From: Desulfomicrobium macestii
GTDB lineage: Bacteria; Desulfobacterota; Desulfovibrionia; Desulfovibrionales; Desulfomicrobiaceae
NCBI RefSeq assembly: GCF_014873765.1
Contig: NZ_JADBGG010000014.1
Span: 1 to 64,000, forward strand
Length of the DNA: 64,000 bases
Direction of reading: 5' to 3'
Below are positions 28,725-36,671 of this stretch, in pieces (position 1 is the first letter of the stretch; each line of letters begins with the position of its first letter). The notes below the pieces were generated by a model, which made no database searches, was not told the DNA's origin, and worked only from the letters and a program-made list of their open reading frames with translations. The translations under genes and the position numbers were made by a program.

Positions 28725-29241
28725 CCGAACCTCCCTCGACTTTTCTGCCGTAAACCTTCTTCAGTCCGAAAAAGACCTTGCCGTTCCACCTGGTCCCGGT
28801 GATCTCCCTGGCCACCGCGCTGAGCGACCGGAAGGTGCGGCCTTCGAACTCGTAGCCATCGGCAAGGACGATCACCTCATAGCGCCGGTCGTTCCATACC
28901 CGCACCAGCCTGGTCCCGGGCAGGATCGCCTCGTTTGATTTCCGCTCCTCTGGGATGCGTCGATTGACAGTGGCGACCGGGTCCTCCTTGGCGGCCTGCT
29001 GAAGATGGACCTTGGCCTGCTCCGACAACCCACCGTAAAAAAGCTCCTGGATGCGATAGGCCAGCCGCTTGATGAGGAATTGCTTCTTGTACTGGGGCGG
29101 CTCTTCGCCGTAGAGGTCGAGCCATTTTTCCCGGAGCTGCTCCAGGGACATGGATTGCAGCAGGGCCATCTGCCGAAGGACCGAGTTTCGGGTTCGGTCC
29201 TGATTCTTGCCGCCTGTGGCGGCGTTCTGTAACTCATTCAT
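28717..29241 (-). CDS. DUF2924 protein
   Basis: A 174-aa protein. The N-terminal part is helical (LEQLREKWLDLYGEEPPQYK, FLIKRLAYRIQELFYGGLSE), and the C-terminal part carries the DUF2924 signature (LPGTRLVRVWNDRRYEVIVL, YEFEGRTFRSLSAVAREITG, then W-NG-VFFGL). DUF2924 genes are regularly found directly upstream of large serine recombinases in phages and islands, which fits here; their job is unknown. ATG 29241 follows AAGGAG by 7 nt, better than earlier ATGs. Its end overlaps the recombinase start by 8 nt. Confidence 0.82.
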   Translation of the reverse strand: MNELQNAATGGKNQDRTRNSVLRQMALLQSMSLEQLREKWLDLYGEEPPQYKKQFLIKRLAYRIQELFYGGLSEQAKVHLQQAAKEDPVATVNRRIPEERKSNEAILPGTRLVRVWNDRRYEVIVLADGYEFEGRTFRSLSAVAREITGTRWNGKVFFGLKKVYGRKVEGGSDA

Positions 29242-29275
29242 TTTCCACTCCTTATCTTGGTTTCCGGACGAGTTG

Positions 29276-29518
29276 TCATGAATGAATGCTCTGTTCCGGC
29301 AATGAATCAAGTCCTTCTCCGAGCACAGGGGAAGAATCTTCGAAAAACTCTAACTCACTGCCTACACATACTTTTTTGGCCTTTCGGCGCAGGATCGCAG
29401 TGGCAAGAATGGAAGCGGCTGACTGGAGCCTCGCCTCACCCGAAAGGCGGCCGGGTTTGCCGTTTTCGCCAAGGTCATCCAACCCCGGCACATCATTCAT
29501 TTCCTGTACATCCAACAT
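29276..29518 (-). CDS. Small hypothetical protein, first gene of the integration operon
   Basis: An 80-aa acidic protein starting MLDVQEMNDV. It is supported by a strong ribosome binding site (GGAGGTG, 5 nt before ATG 29518) and by its place 34 bp before the DUF2924 gene on the same strand. The middle (SAASILATAILRRKAKKV) may form a helix with a basic end. I recognise no family. It could be a small regulator of the integration genes. Confidence 0.55.
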   Translation of the reverse strand: MLDVQEMNDVPGLDDLGENGKPGRLSGEARLQSAASILATAILRRKAKKVCVGSELEFFEDSSPVLGEGLDSLPEQSIHS

Positions 29519-29735
29519 CGAACACCTCCGGTGGGACCGGGGGGCTGGATAGTGTGGATGCCAGAAAACGGCGGCGGTCGGGATGCACGTTCGATGGCAC
29601 CCACAACCGCCTCAGCTCCGCCTCTGGTCGGTTATCTGGTTTCTAACTGCTCGTCCGGTTTCAAACCGGCATTCTTCAGGCCTTACCTACCGAGGGGCTC
29701 GTGGAAGTGTCGGAAATCAGGTGTGAGATTATTTC
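29519..29735. other. Divergent control region between integration genes and repressor
   Basis: No gene is supported. Besides the promoter and operator listed next, an extra half-site ATCAGGT occurs at 29716-29722. Confidence 0.4.
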
Positions 29736-29763
29736 TTGACCTGATATGCATCAGGTTTATATT
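29736..29763 (+). promoter_or_regulatory. Promoter of the LexA-like gene with embedded operator
   Basis: TTGACC (29736-29741), a 16-bp gap and TATATT (29758-29763) form a sigma-70-type promoter. An inverted repeat, ACCTGAT (29739-29745), 4 bp, ATCAGGT (29750-29756), fills the gap and touches the -35. A dimeric repressor bound there would block polymerase, so the downstream LexA-like protein probably represses itself. Confidence 0.7.
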
Positions 29764-29819
29764 ATTAGGATTTGCTGGCGCATTGCGCCTTTTTGTCTTT
29801 CAACAGAAATGGAGACGCC

Positions 29820-30452
29820 ATGGGCAAAGCGAAGACGGATGAGATAACGCCGTTGCAGCGGAAAACGCTTGAAGCGATATGTCGTTTTGTCGATGCCAAG
29901 GGCTTCCCTCCAACGGTGAAGGAACTGAGCGAGATCTTTGAAATCAGCCCGGCGAGTGCCCACGACCGGATCAACCAACTGGTGCGCAAGGGATACCTGA
30001 AGCGAGAGGACGGGAAGTCTCGCGGCATTGCCGTCGCCCGCCGTCCCAGCGAGATGGCTGCCTCCCTGGTTTCAGTACCTGTAGTGGGTATGGTGGCGGC
30101 TGGCTGCCCCATCCTGGCTGAGGCGAACATCATCGGCCAAGTACTGGTCGAATCGAACGTCGTTCGTTCCGGTCAGCACTTCGCACTCCGTGCGGTGGGT
30201 GACAGCATGGTCGGTGCCGGTATCAACGATGGTGATTTGATCATCGTGCGGCAGCAGCCCATCGCCGAGGACGGAGACATCGTTGTCGCGCTGCTCAACA
30301 ACGAGGCGACTGTCAAGCGCCTGAAAATCAAAGACGAGCTCATCGAATTGGTGCCCGAGAACCCGGAGGTAAGAAAGATCCAGATCAGGCCGGAGGATGA
30401 TCTTCGCGTGTTGGGTAAGGTCGTTGCCGTTAGGCATAAACAAGGGAGGTAA
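29820..30452 (+). CDS. LexA-like phage repressor
   Basis: A 210-aa protein with full LexA layout. A winged HTH comes first (LQRKTLEAICRFVDAKGFPP; ELSEIFEISPASAHDRINQL). The cleavage site is VAAGCP (Ala-Gly), the active Ser is in AVGDSMVGAGI and the Lys in ATVKRLKI. RecA-stimulated self-cleavage would link prophage induction to DNA damage. MGKAKTDE at 29820 is chosen as start to match LexA; a longer reading to 29772 crosses the leader. It lies 6 bp before the next gene and is probably co-transcribed with the two cargo genes. It could regulate host SOS genes as well. Confidence 0.88.
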   Translation: MGKAKTDEITPLQRKTLEAICRFVDAKGFPPTVKELSEIFEISPASAHDRINQLVRKGYLKREDGKSRGIAVARRPSEMAASLVSVPVVGMVAAGCPILAEANIIGQVLVESNVVRSGQHFALRAVGDSMVGAGINDGDLIIVRQQPIAEDGDIVVALLNNEATVKRLKIKDELIELVPENPEVRKIQIRPEDDLRVLGKVVAVRHKQGR

Positions 30453-30457
30453 GAAAA

Positions 30458-31585
30458 ATGGGGAAGCCGAAACATCGAACCTTTAACGCAGAGCGGTTTT
30501 TGGATAAATTCCAAGGCTATGAGCCCATTCTCCGCAGTTTCGTTGAACTTTGGAATGGCCATCTTGAGCTTGATTCCGCATCGCTTGATGTTCCCCTCTT
30601 CAAAGAATTCCTCGTTAATGGCGATGGCTATAGCAAGGATGATCTGCTTGAGAGTCTCTATATGGCTTATGACCTCTGTACAGAGCGAGGTCATGAAGAC
30701 CTCTTGGCAGCTTGTCAGGAATGCAATTATTCGCCGGAAGGAAACGGGGAGTTGCCGGTCGAGTGCCTGAGCCTTAAGGTCAGAACTGAAAATGAGGAGG
30801 CTTTTAATCTCGCATATGATCGGTATACCCTTTGGCGTGCAGAACGATTCACCATATTTCGCGGGAAGACTGCAGCAGCCATTGCAGACGTAGATACAGC
30901 TTCCGGAGTCTTTCAATCAAAACTTGCCGAGATTTTCAAAAATCATAAAAACAGTGACCGTGTTCTCGTCCGCTACTATCAAGAAGGAGCATACACTAAT
31001 TTCATCATTTACCACGAGAAGCGGGTCAAAGCGGAACTGATATTCAAAGGAACCACTGCAAGTCCGAAAGTCTCCCCGACCATCCTACGTCCGGCCCAGC
31101 AAGATTTCATCAGCTATAACAACGAGACCGGCCAGATTGAAATTGAGGCTGCTGTTGAAAAAGAAGAGACGGCTCTCCGCAAGGCTTTTGCTGAGTGCTG
31201 CCTCAAAGACGAAGACTTTTTCGACTCGCCCGGATCAGCAGATAGACTAAACCTCGCCAGGATCGCGGAGGAGGACTTTGACATGCCGGTTGACGAAGAT
31301 CATTCAGTCATCCTCGCCGAGATCCATTTCAACCTTCCGCAAGCGCCGTTCCCATCATTTATAGTGCGGTCCAAGAATGTGATGGAGACGCTTGAAAAGA
31401 CTTACCTGCGTAAGCGTTTGGGGGGTGGCACGATCCGACGGGCCGTATTTAAAATCATGTTCCCCGATGACCGACGGGGAAAACGCATCGAATTGTCCGG
31501 CACCAACAAAATCAAGTTCAAACGGGCCACACATGCCGAAGACGTATTCCGATATCTGAAGAATTGGGGGATCGTCGTTGACTGA
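30458..31585 (+). CDS. Unknown prophage cargo protein A
   Basis: A 375-aa soluble protein of no family I recognise. It is acidic overall, with helices in the first 150 residues (ESLYMAYDLCTERGHEDLLA) and a more basic C-terminal end (LRKRLGGGTIRRAVFKIMF, FKRATHAEDVFRYLKNWG). It starts 6 bp after the lexA-like stop with GGAGG upstream, and overlaps the next gene by 8 nt, so lexA-A-B form one operon. The DNA is visibly more A+T-rich than the surrounding phage genes. Location next to the repressor is where temperate phages often carry lysogeny-time genes such as superinfection exclusion or defence. Confidence 0.75.
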   Translation: MGKPKHRTFNAERFLDKFQGYEPILRSFVELWNGHLELDSASLDVPLFKEFLVNGDGYSKDDLLESLYMAYDLCTERGHEDLLAACQECNYSPEGNGELPVECLSLKVRTENEEAFNLAYDRYTLWRAERFTIFRGKTAAAIADVDTASGVFQSKLAEIFKNHKNSDRVLVRYYQEGAYTNFIIYHEKRVKAELIFKGTTASPKVSPTILRPAQQDFISYNNETGQIEIEAAVEKEETALRKAFAECCLKDEDFFDSPGSADRLNLARIAEEDFDMPVDEDHSVILAEIHFNLPQAPFPSFIVRSKNVMETLEKTYLRKRLGGGTIRRAVFKIMFPDDRRGKRIELSGTNKIKFKRATHAEDVFRYLKNWGIVVD

Positions 31586-32645
31586 GGGGCTCCTCAACTT
31601 CATCTTTCAGCGTCTCGACCAAGTCGAGAGTCCTGTCTTTCTGCACGGGGAACTGGAGTGTTACCCAGAAGATGAGTTCCGTGTCCTTCGAGAGAAAGGA
31701 ATCCTGAGGGAAACATCAAGAGCAACGGAGATTCCTCGACCGAAACGTTTCCCCCTAGGTGGCGATCTGATTGTCCGCCAGACCTCGAAGGGCATATTTG
31801 GGGTTGCTGATGAGGACAATTATTTCGATCCGATCCCGCTCACCGAGGACGACGTCCGGCAGTATGAACTCTCCCTTCCAAAACTCACGACAGTGATCCG
31901 CCAAGCGAATGGCATTGAAGGCAGCGGGTTTGCCAATCATCACGGCCTGATTCCTATGGGGCTTAAGACACTTGATAGCCTCGGGACGTTGGAAATTTTT
32001 CTTTCGATTCCAAACCTGGATGAAGATGATGTTATTGCTCGATGCAGGAGACTTGACCGAGAGCTTGATACCGTGGGGATTGTCATTTTAACCCCAGGCG
32101 GCATCGCACTTTCCCCAGAAATCCGCCAACAGATGAAACGACTTGGAATTATTATGGTCGCCATCACAACAAACTCTTCTTGTGCTTTCTTGCTGGATTG
32201 GCATGCCATTGCCAAGAAAGCGGATTTGCATGTTGCACATTCCATTGATCACGCCGGAGAGGCACTGCGGGAAGACGAATCGAGAGACGATTCTGTAAAT
32301 ACAATAACCGAAGAGGATAAGATCGTTCTCGAACGAAAAGAAATCGGCGAGAGAGTCCACTGGTTCGTGAACGGGGTGGATAAAGGACACATTTTTGTCC
32401 GCAATGAGTCCATCGTCGCCAAGATCATGGAAATTCTTTATGATCAGATCGGCCACGGATGGGTGCAGCATAAGACTTTTATGAATGCGTGTGCGTGGAA
32501 GAAAGATGAGTATTTTCCCGCTTCGGCAGACCCAGGCCGTATGCAACGACAACTGACTAATATCCGGAAAAAACTAGGTGTTGGTATAGACTTTCGCAAG
32601 GGGAAAGGCGTGCGTTTTCCCGAAAACATAGTCAAGTCCAAATAA
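31578..32645 (+). CDS. Unknown prophage cargo protein B with C-terminal winged-helix-like segment
   Basis: A 355-aa protein beginning at TTG 31578 inside the end of gene A, behind GGGGG; no ATG is better placed. Residues about 95-210 look alpha/beta (LGTLEIFLSIPNLDEDD, IVILTPGGIALSPEI, IIMVAITTN). The last 70 residues resemble the DNA-binding winged helix of OmpR/PhoB-type regulators: RMQRQLTNIRKKLGV and FRKGKGVRFPE match the 'RLRKKLG...GVGYR' pattern. It could be a DNA-binding effector or regulator that acts with protein A. The function is not known. Confidence 0.72.
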   Translation: MTEGLLNFIFQRLDQVESPVFLHGELECYPEDEFRVLREKGILRETSRATEIPRPKRFPLGGDLIVRQTSKGIFGVADEDNYFDPIPLTEDDVRQYELSLPKLTTVIRQANGIEGSGFANHHGLIPMGLKTLDSLGTLEIFLSIPNLDEDDVIARCRRLDRELDTVGIVILTPGGIALSPEIRQQMKRLGIIMVAITTNSSCAFLLDWHAIAKKADLHVAHSIDHAGEALREDESRDDSVNTITEEDKIVLERKEIGERVHWFVNGVDKGHIFVRNESIVAKIMEILYDQIGHGWVQHKTFMNACAWKKDEYFPASADPGRMQRQLTNIRKKLGVGIDFRKGKGVRFPENIVKSK

Positions 32646-32688
32646 CAGTCCAAAGAAACTTTTCTTAAAAAATATTTCCGCGCAACCG

Positions 32689-32727
32689 AGGCCGCAGGTG
32701 AAAAACCTAGCGGCCTTTTGTTTTTTT
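32689..32727 (+). terminator. Terminator of the repressor/cargo operon
   Basis: AGGCCGC / GCGGCCT with AGGT / ACCT inside the loop, followed by TTTGTTTTTTT. Confidence 0.85.
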
Positions 32728-32837
32728 GGGCCGCTCATTTTGGACAGTCCAAAGACAAGTCCAGAAAACAGGGCTTCATGAAAACCGGATTTATTCTGCC
32801 CTCCAGAAACATCAAACCATGCTTAGGAGGCAGAACG

Positions 32838-33155
32838 ATGAACAAAAAAAATCTCACCCCATCGAAGCGGCGACTCATCGAGCTGATGCAGGACATCAAC
32901 TTCGGCCGCATCACCAACATTCCGGTCCGCGACGGCGAGCCGGAACTCACCCCTGACACGGTCATCGAGCGCGAAATCAAGCTGGGCGGACAGAGCGGTC
33001 CCCGGCCCGAGCGCGACCAGGATGACTTCATCCTCAAGCAAGAGGTCGTGGCGCTGCTGGAGCACCTCGCGCAGATGGGCAGCGGAAAAGTCTGCCTGCT
33101 CGAGATCAAGCACGGTCTCCCGTTCCTGATGCGCATCGAGGAACGGGCAGCCTGA
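32838..33155 (+). CDS. Small phage protein, unknown
   Basis: A 105-aa protein with AGGAGG 7 nt before ATG 32838. It begins with a basic helix (KKNLTPSKRRLIELMQDINF) followed by FGRITNIPVRDGEPELTP and an acidic C-terminal half ending LLEIKHGLPFLMRIEERAA. It is the first gene after the cargo terminator, so it starts the phage early region. I do not recognise a family; the basic helix could bind nucleic acid. Confidence 0.65.
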   Translation: MNKKNLTPSKRRLIELMQDINFGRITNIPVRDGEPELTPDTVIEREIKLGGQSGPRPERDQDDFILKQEVVALLEHLAQMGSGKVCLLEIKHGLPFLMRIEERAA

Positions 33156-33217
33156 ACACATAACGACCTGAACCCTTAGACACTGGACAACAAGCTGGAC
33201 GCATGGCGGAGGCTGTT

Positions 33218-33345
33218 GTGGGTGTCGCCGAGCCGAATACGGCAATTGGCGGCGTACCTGCGACCCCTTCGCCCACGCGACAGCTTTGTCCTGTGATCTG
33301 GCCCGTGCCGACACCCACGCGGACCTCCTCCTCGCTCCGAGGAGG
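33218..33345 (+). promoter_or_regulatory. Structured leader of the phage sigma gene that hides its ribosome binding site
   Basis: Two long-range or local stems stand out. GTGGGTGTCG (33218-33227) pairs perfectly with CGACACCCAC (33309-33318). CCTCCTCG (33327-33334) pairs with CGAGGAGG (33338-33345), and the latter contains the Shine-Dalgarno GAGGAGG for ATG 33351. The second hairpin would block translation unless opened, so this is a candidate translational switch. Confidence 0.55.
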
Positions 33346-33350
33346 CCCCG

Positions 33351-33935
33351 ATGGTTTCTCAGAATTCTTACGACGGCATCGACAAGTATGCCGCCGACCT
33401 CATTCGGCACAAAGCACGTCAACTCGTAGGCAAGGCCGGATTCACCGAGGACGACAGACCCGACCTCGAACAGGAACTGATGATCGATCTGCTGCAGCGG
33501 ATGCGGCATTTCAATCCCGCCAAGGCCAAGAAGACCACCTTCATGGCCCGGATCGTCGAACGTCACATCTCCACCATCCTGGAGGCCCGGTTCGCCCAAT
33601 GCCGGGACTGGCGGCTCTGCCAAACCTCACTCAACGAACCCCTCGACAACGGCGAAGGCAACACCACCGAGCGGATCGACTTCCTGGACAGCGAGGGCTC
33701 CCTGGGAGGCGGCACCCGCGAGACAAGGGAGCGTCTCGCCCATGAGATCCGCATGGACCTCGACCGGGCCATCGCCTCGCTGCCGGAAGAGCTCCGGGAT
33801 CTGTGCGTGCGCCTGCACGACAGCACCATGGCCGAAATCGCCCGGGAGATGGGCATTCCCAGAACCACCCTCTACGACCGGCTGAGCAAGCTGCGGGAGG
33901 CTTTCAGCGAGGCTGGCCTGACCGACTACCTGTGA
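33351..33935 (+). CDS. Phage-encoded sigma-70-like factor
   Basis: A 194-aa protein with sigma layout. An N-terminal helical part (YAADLIRHKARQLVGKAGFT; DLEQELMIDLLQRMRHFNP; TTFMARIVERHISTILEAR) resembles sigma region 2. The C-terminal part (DLDRAIASLPEELRDLCVRL and MAEIAREMGIPRTTLYDRLS) is a region 4 HTH. It probably directs host RNA polymerase to phage promoters. A repeated promoter-like element begins one base after its stop. A sigma-like HTH regulator without polymerase binding is the alternative. Its ribosome binding site is held in a hairpin. Confidence 0.75.
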   Translation: MVSQNSYDGIDKYAADLIRHKARQLVGKAGFTEDDRPDLEQELMIDLLQRMRHFNPAKAKKTTFMARIVERHISTILEARFAQCRDWRLCQTSLNEPLDNGEGNTTERIDFLDSEGSLGGGTRETRERLAHEIRMDLDRAIASLPEELRDLCVRLHDSTMAEIAREMGIPRTTLYDRLSKLREAFSEAGLTDYL

Positions 33936-33971
33936 TCTCCGACGCATCGGCTCCGGCTCCGGTAAGTAAGC
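33936..33971 (+). promoter_or_regulatory. 36-bp bipartite promoter-like repeat, copy 1
   Basis: TCTCCGACG at the left end and CTCCGGTAAGTAAG at the right, with CCGAC and GGTAAGTAA separated by 17 bp as in the other copies. It starts one base after the sigma gene stop and lies 68 bp before the early operon. A hairpin (GCACC / GGTGC) follows at once. Confidence 0.65.
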
Positions 33972-34039
33972 ACCGTGCCGCATGGTGCGGCTATCCGGGG
34001 CCTCGGAAATCAGAACCTGAACAAAAGAGGAGTTCAACC

Positions 34040-34375
34040 ATGACTCACGACACCTACAAGTACCGTTTTGACGAGTCGGTCCCGGCCCAGGAACTGGAAG
34101 ACACTTTCATGCTGGCAATGCTGGCCGTCGAAAGCCTGCATGGCCGTTCCCGTGTGCGGATGGAGAGCCGGTTCAATCTGGACAAGGCCCGACGCACCTG
34201 CGTGATCGACGCCTCCACCGATGTCGGCAGCGACCTCGCCCGCATCTTCACCGGCTTCGCCACCAAGGAATACGGCGAACGCTCGGTCCTGATCGAACGA
34301 ACCCAGCCGTCGGGCTGCGCCTGTGCCTCAAAGCATCGCGCAGCGTCCGCCACCGAGGCGGGGGTGGCGGTATGA
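34040..34375 (+). CDS. Phage early protein, unknown
   Basis: A 111-aa protein, start supported by AGAGGAG 6 nt upstream. The body has a mixed pattern (AQELEDTFMLAMLAVESLHG, then RVRMESRFNLDKARRTCVID) and a Ser/Ala/Cys-rich tail. It is the first gene of the recombination/replication operon and its stop overlaps the nuclease start (ATGA). I recognise no family. Co-translation with the nuclease suggests a role in DNA processing. Confidence 0.68.
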   Translation: MTHDTYKYRFDESVPAQELEDTFMLAMLAVESLHGRSRVRMESRFNLDKARRTCVIDASTDVGSDLARIFTGFATKEYGERSVLIERTQPSGCACASKHRAASATEAGVAV

Positions 34376-35388
34376 GCGAGCTGATGACCACCACCTATTC
34401 CATGTGGCGGCTGTTCCGCAACTGCCGCATGGCCTGCAAGTGGCGCTACATCGACGAGCTGGTGCCGCTTGAGCGCGACCCCAATCTGGCCTTCGGCTCG
34501 GTCATCCACGACTGCCTGGAGTGCTGGCACGGCGAGCGGGATCTGGCCAAGGTCCTCGACCACATCGACCGGACCTATCCGAACCGGGCGCAGGACGACC
34601 ATCAACAGGCCGACTGGCATCTCGCCCGGGCCATGATGAGCGCCTATGCGGAACACTACCCGGCCGAAAAGTTCGAGGTCGTCGCGCTCGAGAAAACCTT
34701 CGAAGGTCCCATCGTCAACCCGGCGACCGGTGCCATGTCTCGCAGTTTCATTCTCGCCGGGAAGGTGGACGGCATCGTCCGTCAGGATGGCCAGTATTTC
34801 CTACTGGAACACAAAACCGCCTCGCAGATCGACGCCAGCTACCTGGAGCGGCTGTGGACCGATTTCCAGATCATCCTCTACGCCTGGTACCTGGAGCAGA
34901 CCCTCGGCATCACGGTCAGCGGCATCATCTACAACGTCCTGGTCAAGGCCAAGCTGCGCCAGGGCAAGGGTGAGACCGAGACCGAATTCGAGGCCCGCCG
35001 GGCGGATCTGATCGCCAAGTCGAAAACCGGCAAGAGCAGCGCCAAGCGCAAGCTGCCGGAGGATGACGACACCTTCCAGCAGCGGCTCCAGGAGAAGTAC
35101 CTCGAGCCGGGCATGTTCCACCGCGAGGTGCTCTACATCTCCCGCGACCAGTTCGAGGAACTGCGGGCGGAGCTGTGGGAACTCTCCAAGGCCATGCTCG
35201 ACGCCCGTCGGCGCAACACCTTCTACCGCAACACCAGCTACTGCTTCCAGTACGGAAGGCCCTGCGCCTACTTCCAGCTCTGCCGCTCGGGCGGCAACCC
35301 CAACGTCATCGAAAACCATTTCCAACGGATCGCCCCGCACGAAGAGCTGCGGGACGGAGCCGGTGAAGACGCCGCTCCGGTGTTTTGA
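34372..35388 (+). CDS. PD-(D/E)XK exonuclease, Cas4/AddB-like
   Basis: A 338-aa nuclease. The active site is spread over FGSVIHDCLECWHG (His), AGKVDGIV (Asp) and YFLLEHKTAS (E-x-K), the order seen in the RecB/Cas4 nuclease family. Four Cys may hold an Fe-S cluster: NCRMAC near residue 20-24 and CFQYGRPCAYFQLC near 302-315. In this operon, with an ATPase, an SSB-like protein and a RecD-like helicase, it is likely the exonuclease of a phage recombination system, making 3' single strands. Codon use matches neighbours. Confidence 0.82.
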   Translation: MSELMTTTYSMWRLFRNCRMACKWRYIDELVPLERDPNLAFGSVIHDCLECWHGERDLAKVLDHIDRTYPNRAQDDHQQADWHLARAMMSAYAEHYPAEKFEVVALEKTFEGPIVNPATGAMSRSFILAGKVDGIVRQDGQYFLLEHKTASQIDASYLERLWTDFQIILYAWYLEQTLGITVSGIIYNVLVKAKLRQGKGETETEFEARRADLIAKSKTGKSSAKRKLPEDDDTFQQRLQEKYLEPGMFHREVLYISRDQFEELRAELWELSKAMLDARRRNTFYRNTSYCFQYGRPCAYFQLCRSGGNPNVIENHFQRIAPHEELRDGAGEDAAPVF

Positions 35389-35414
35389 AATCCCAACCAT
35401 AAGGAGACGAAGCC

Positions 35415-36185
35415 ATGCTTCCCAAGACCAAAAGCAAACCCAAACACACGCTCTCGGACCTCACCGCCCTGGTGTACGGCCCGAGCAAGATCGGCAAGAG
35501 CACCTGGTGCTCCAAGGCCGATGACGCACTGTTCCTGGCGACCGAGCCGGGCCTGAACGCCCTGGAGGTGTTCCAGACCCCGATCACCTGCTGGGACGAC
35601 CTTCTGCAGGCCTGCGCCGAAATCGCCGAGGGCAAGCACGAGTTCAAGACCATCGTCGTCGACACGGTGGATAACGCCTACAAGATGTGCTCGGACTACG
35701 TCTGCAAGAAATTTAAGATCGAGCACGAATCCGACCTGGGCTACGGCAAGGGCTACGCGCTGATCAACAACGAGTTCCAGCGTGTCATCAACAAGCTCGC
35801 CTTCCTGCCCTATGGGCTGATCCTGATCTCCCACTCTCAGGAACGGGACATCGAGACCCGGACCGGCAAACACACCCGCATCGTGCCGACGCTGCCGGAA
35901 AAGGCGCGGAAGCTGGTCACCGGTCTGGTGGACCTGATCCTGTTTTGCGACCTGGACATGAAAACCGGCGAGGACGGCAAGCCGGTCTGGCAGCGCGTGA
36001 TGCGCACCAAGCCCAGTCCCAACTACGACGCCGGTGACCGCACCGGCCGACTCCCTGAAGTCATCCCCCTCGATTTTTCGAGCTTCATGAAAGCCTTCAA
36101 CAACACGGCAGCCGGAGCTGCGGCGAGTGCCGCCCGGCCGAAGCCGGAGCCGACCGCGAGTGCGGCGGCGAAACCTCAACAGTAA
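35415..36185 (+). CDS. RecA-like ATPase (Sak4-type / AAA_24), recombination mediator
   Basis: A 256-aa P-loop protein. Walker A is VYGPSKIGKSTW near residue 20 and Walker B is FKTIVVDTVDN near 80; LILISHSQERDIETR follows as a sensor-like strand. Family members in phages (Sak4-like) promote strand annealing together with a phage SSB, and an SSB-like gene follows 12 bp later. The last 30 residues are a low-complexity Ala/Pro/Lys tail (GAAASAARPKPEPTASAAAK). GGAGACG lies upstream of the ATG. Confidence 0.78.
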   Translation: MLPKTKSKPKHTLSDLTALVYGPSKIGKSTWCSKADDALFLATEPGLNALEVFQTPITCWDDLLQACAEIAEGKHEFKTIVVDTVDNAYKMCSDYVCKKFKIEHESDLGYGKGYALINNEFQRVINKLAFLPYGLILISHSQERDIETRTGKHTRIVPTLPEKARKLVTGLVDLILFCDLDMKTGEDGKPVWQRVMRTKPSPNYDAGDRTGRLPEVIPLDFSSFMKAFNNTAAGAAASAARPKPEPTASAAAKPQQ

Positions 36186-36197
36186 GGAGATCCGACC

Positions 36198-36671
36198 ATG
36201 GAACACTACGAAAACCAATCCAACAGCAACCTCGACCTGGCGCAGTTCGACGACGCCTTCGAAACCGCCGAAGTAGAGGAACGTGAATTCGAAGCCGTCC
36301 CCGACGGCAAGTACCAGGTCAACGTCGACCGGGTCGAACTGACCCGCGCCCAGACTTCGGGCAATCCCATGCTCAAGTGGACCCTGCGCATTCTCGCGCC
36401 GACCCACAAGGGCCGTCTGCTCTGGCGCAACAACGTCATGGCCAGCAACGAGAACATCAAGTGGCTCAAGCAGGACCTCTACACCTGCGGGCTGCAGCTT
36501 CAGAAGCTCTCCGACCTGCCGGGCTACCTCGAGCAGCTTCTCAACATCAAGCTGGAGGTGACCAAACGCACTCGCGGTGAAAACGAGAACATCTACTTCA
36601 ACCGTCGCATTGTCATGGCCGACGATGCCGGAGCTCCCGGCGCGGCGATGGACGACATGATCCCGTTCTGA
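36198..36671 (+). CDS. DUF669 protein, probable phage single-strand DNA-binding protein
   Basis: A 157-aa protein with the DUF669 pattern: VPDGKYQVNVDRVELTRAQT, GNPMLKWTLRILAPTHKGR, then LKQDLYTCGLQL and LEVTKRTRGENENIYFNRRI. The tail AMDDMIPF is like the acidic C-terminal tip of SSB (DDDIPF), which recruits partner proteins. It lies between the Sak4-like ATPase and the ERCC4 nuclease, as DUF669 genes often do in phages. It probably coats single-stranded DNA in recombination or replication. Its stop overlaps the next ATG by one base. Confidence 0.78.
   Translation: MEHYENQSNSNLDLAQFDDAFETAEVEEREFEAVPDGKYQVNVDRVELTRAQTSGNPMLKWTLRILAPTHKGRLLWRNNVMASNENIKWLKQDLYTCGLQLQKLSDLPGYLEQLLNIKLEVTKRTRGENENIYFNRRIVMADDAGAPGAAMDDMIPF

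Noticed and set aside
33957-33970. GGTAAGT as an intron splice donor or group II intron boundary
   Set aside because: The match to a eukaryotic splice site is fortuitous: copies lie between genes, not inside them, and no intron-encoded protein or ribozyme structure is present.
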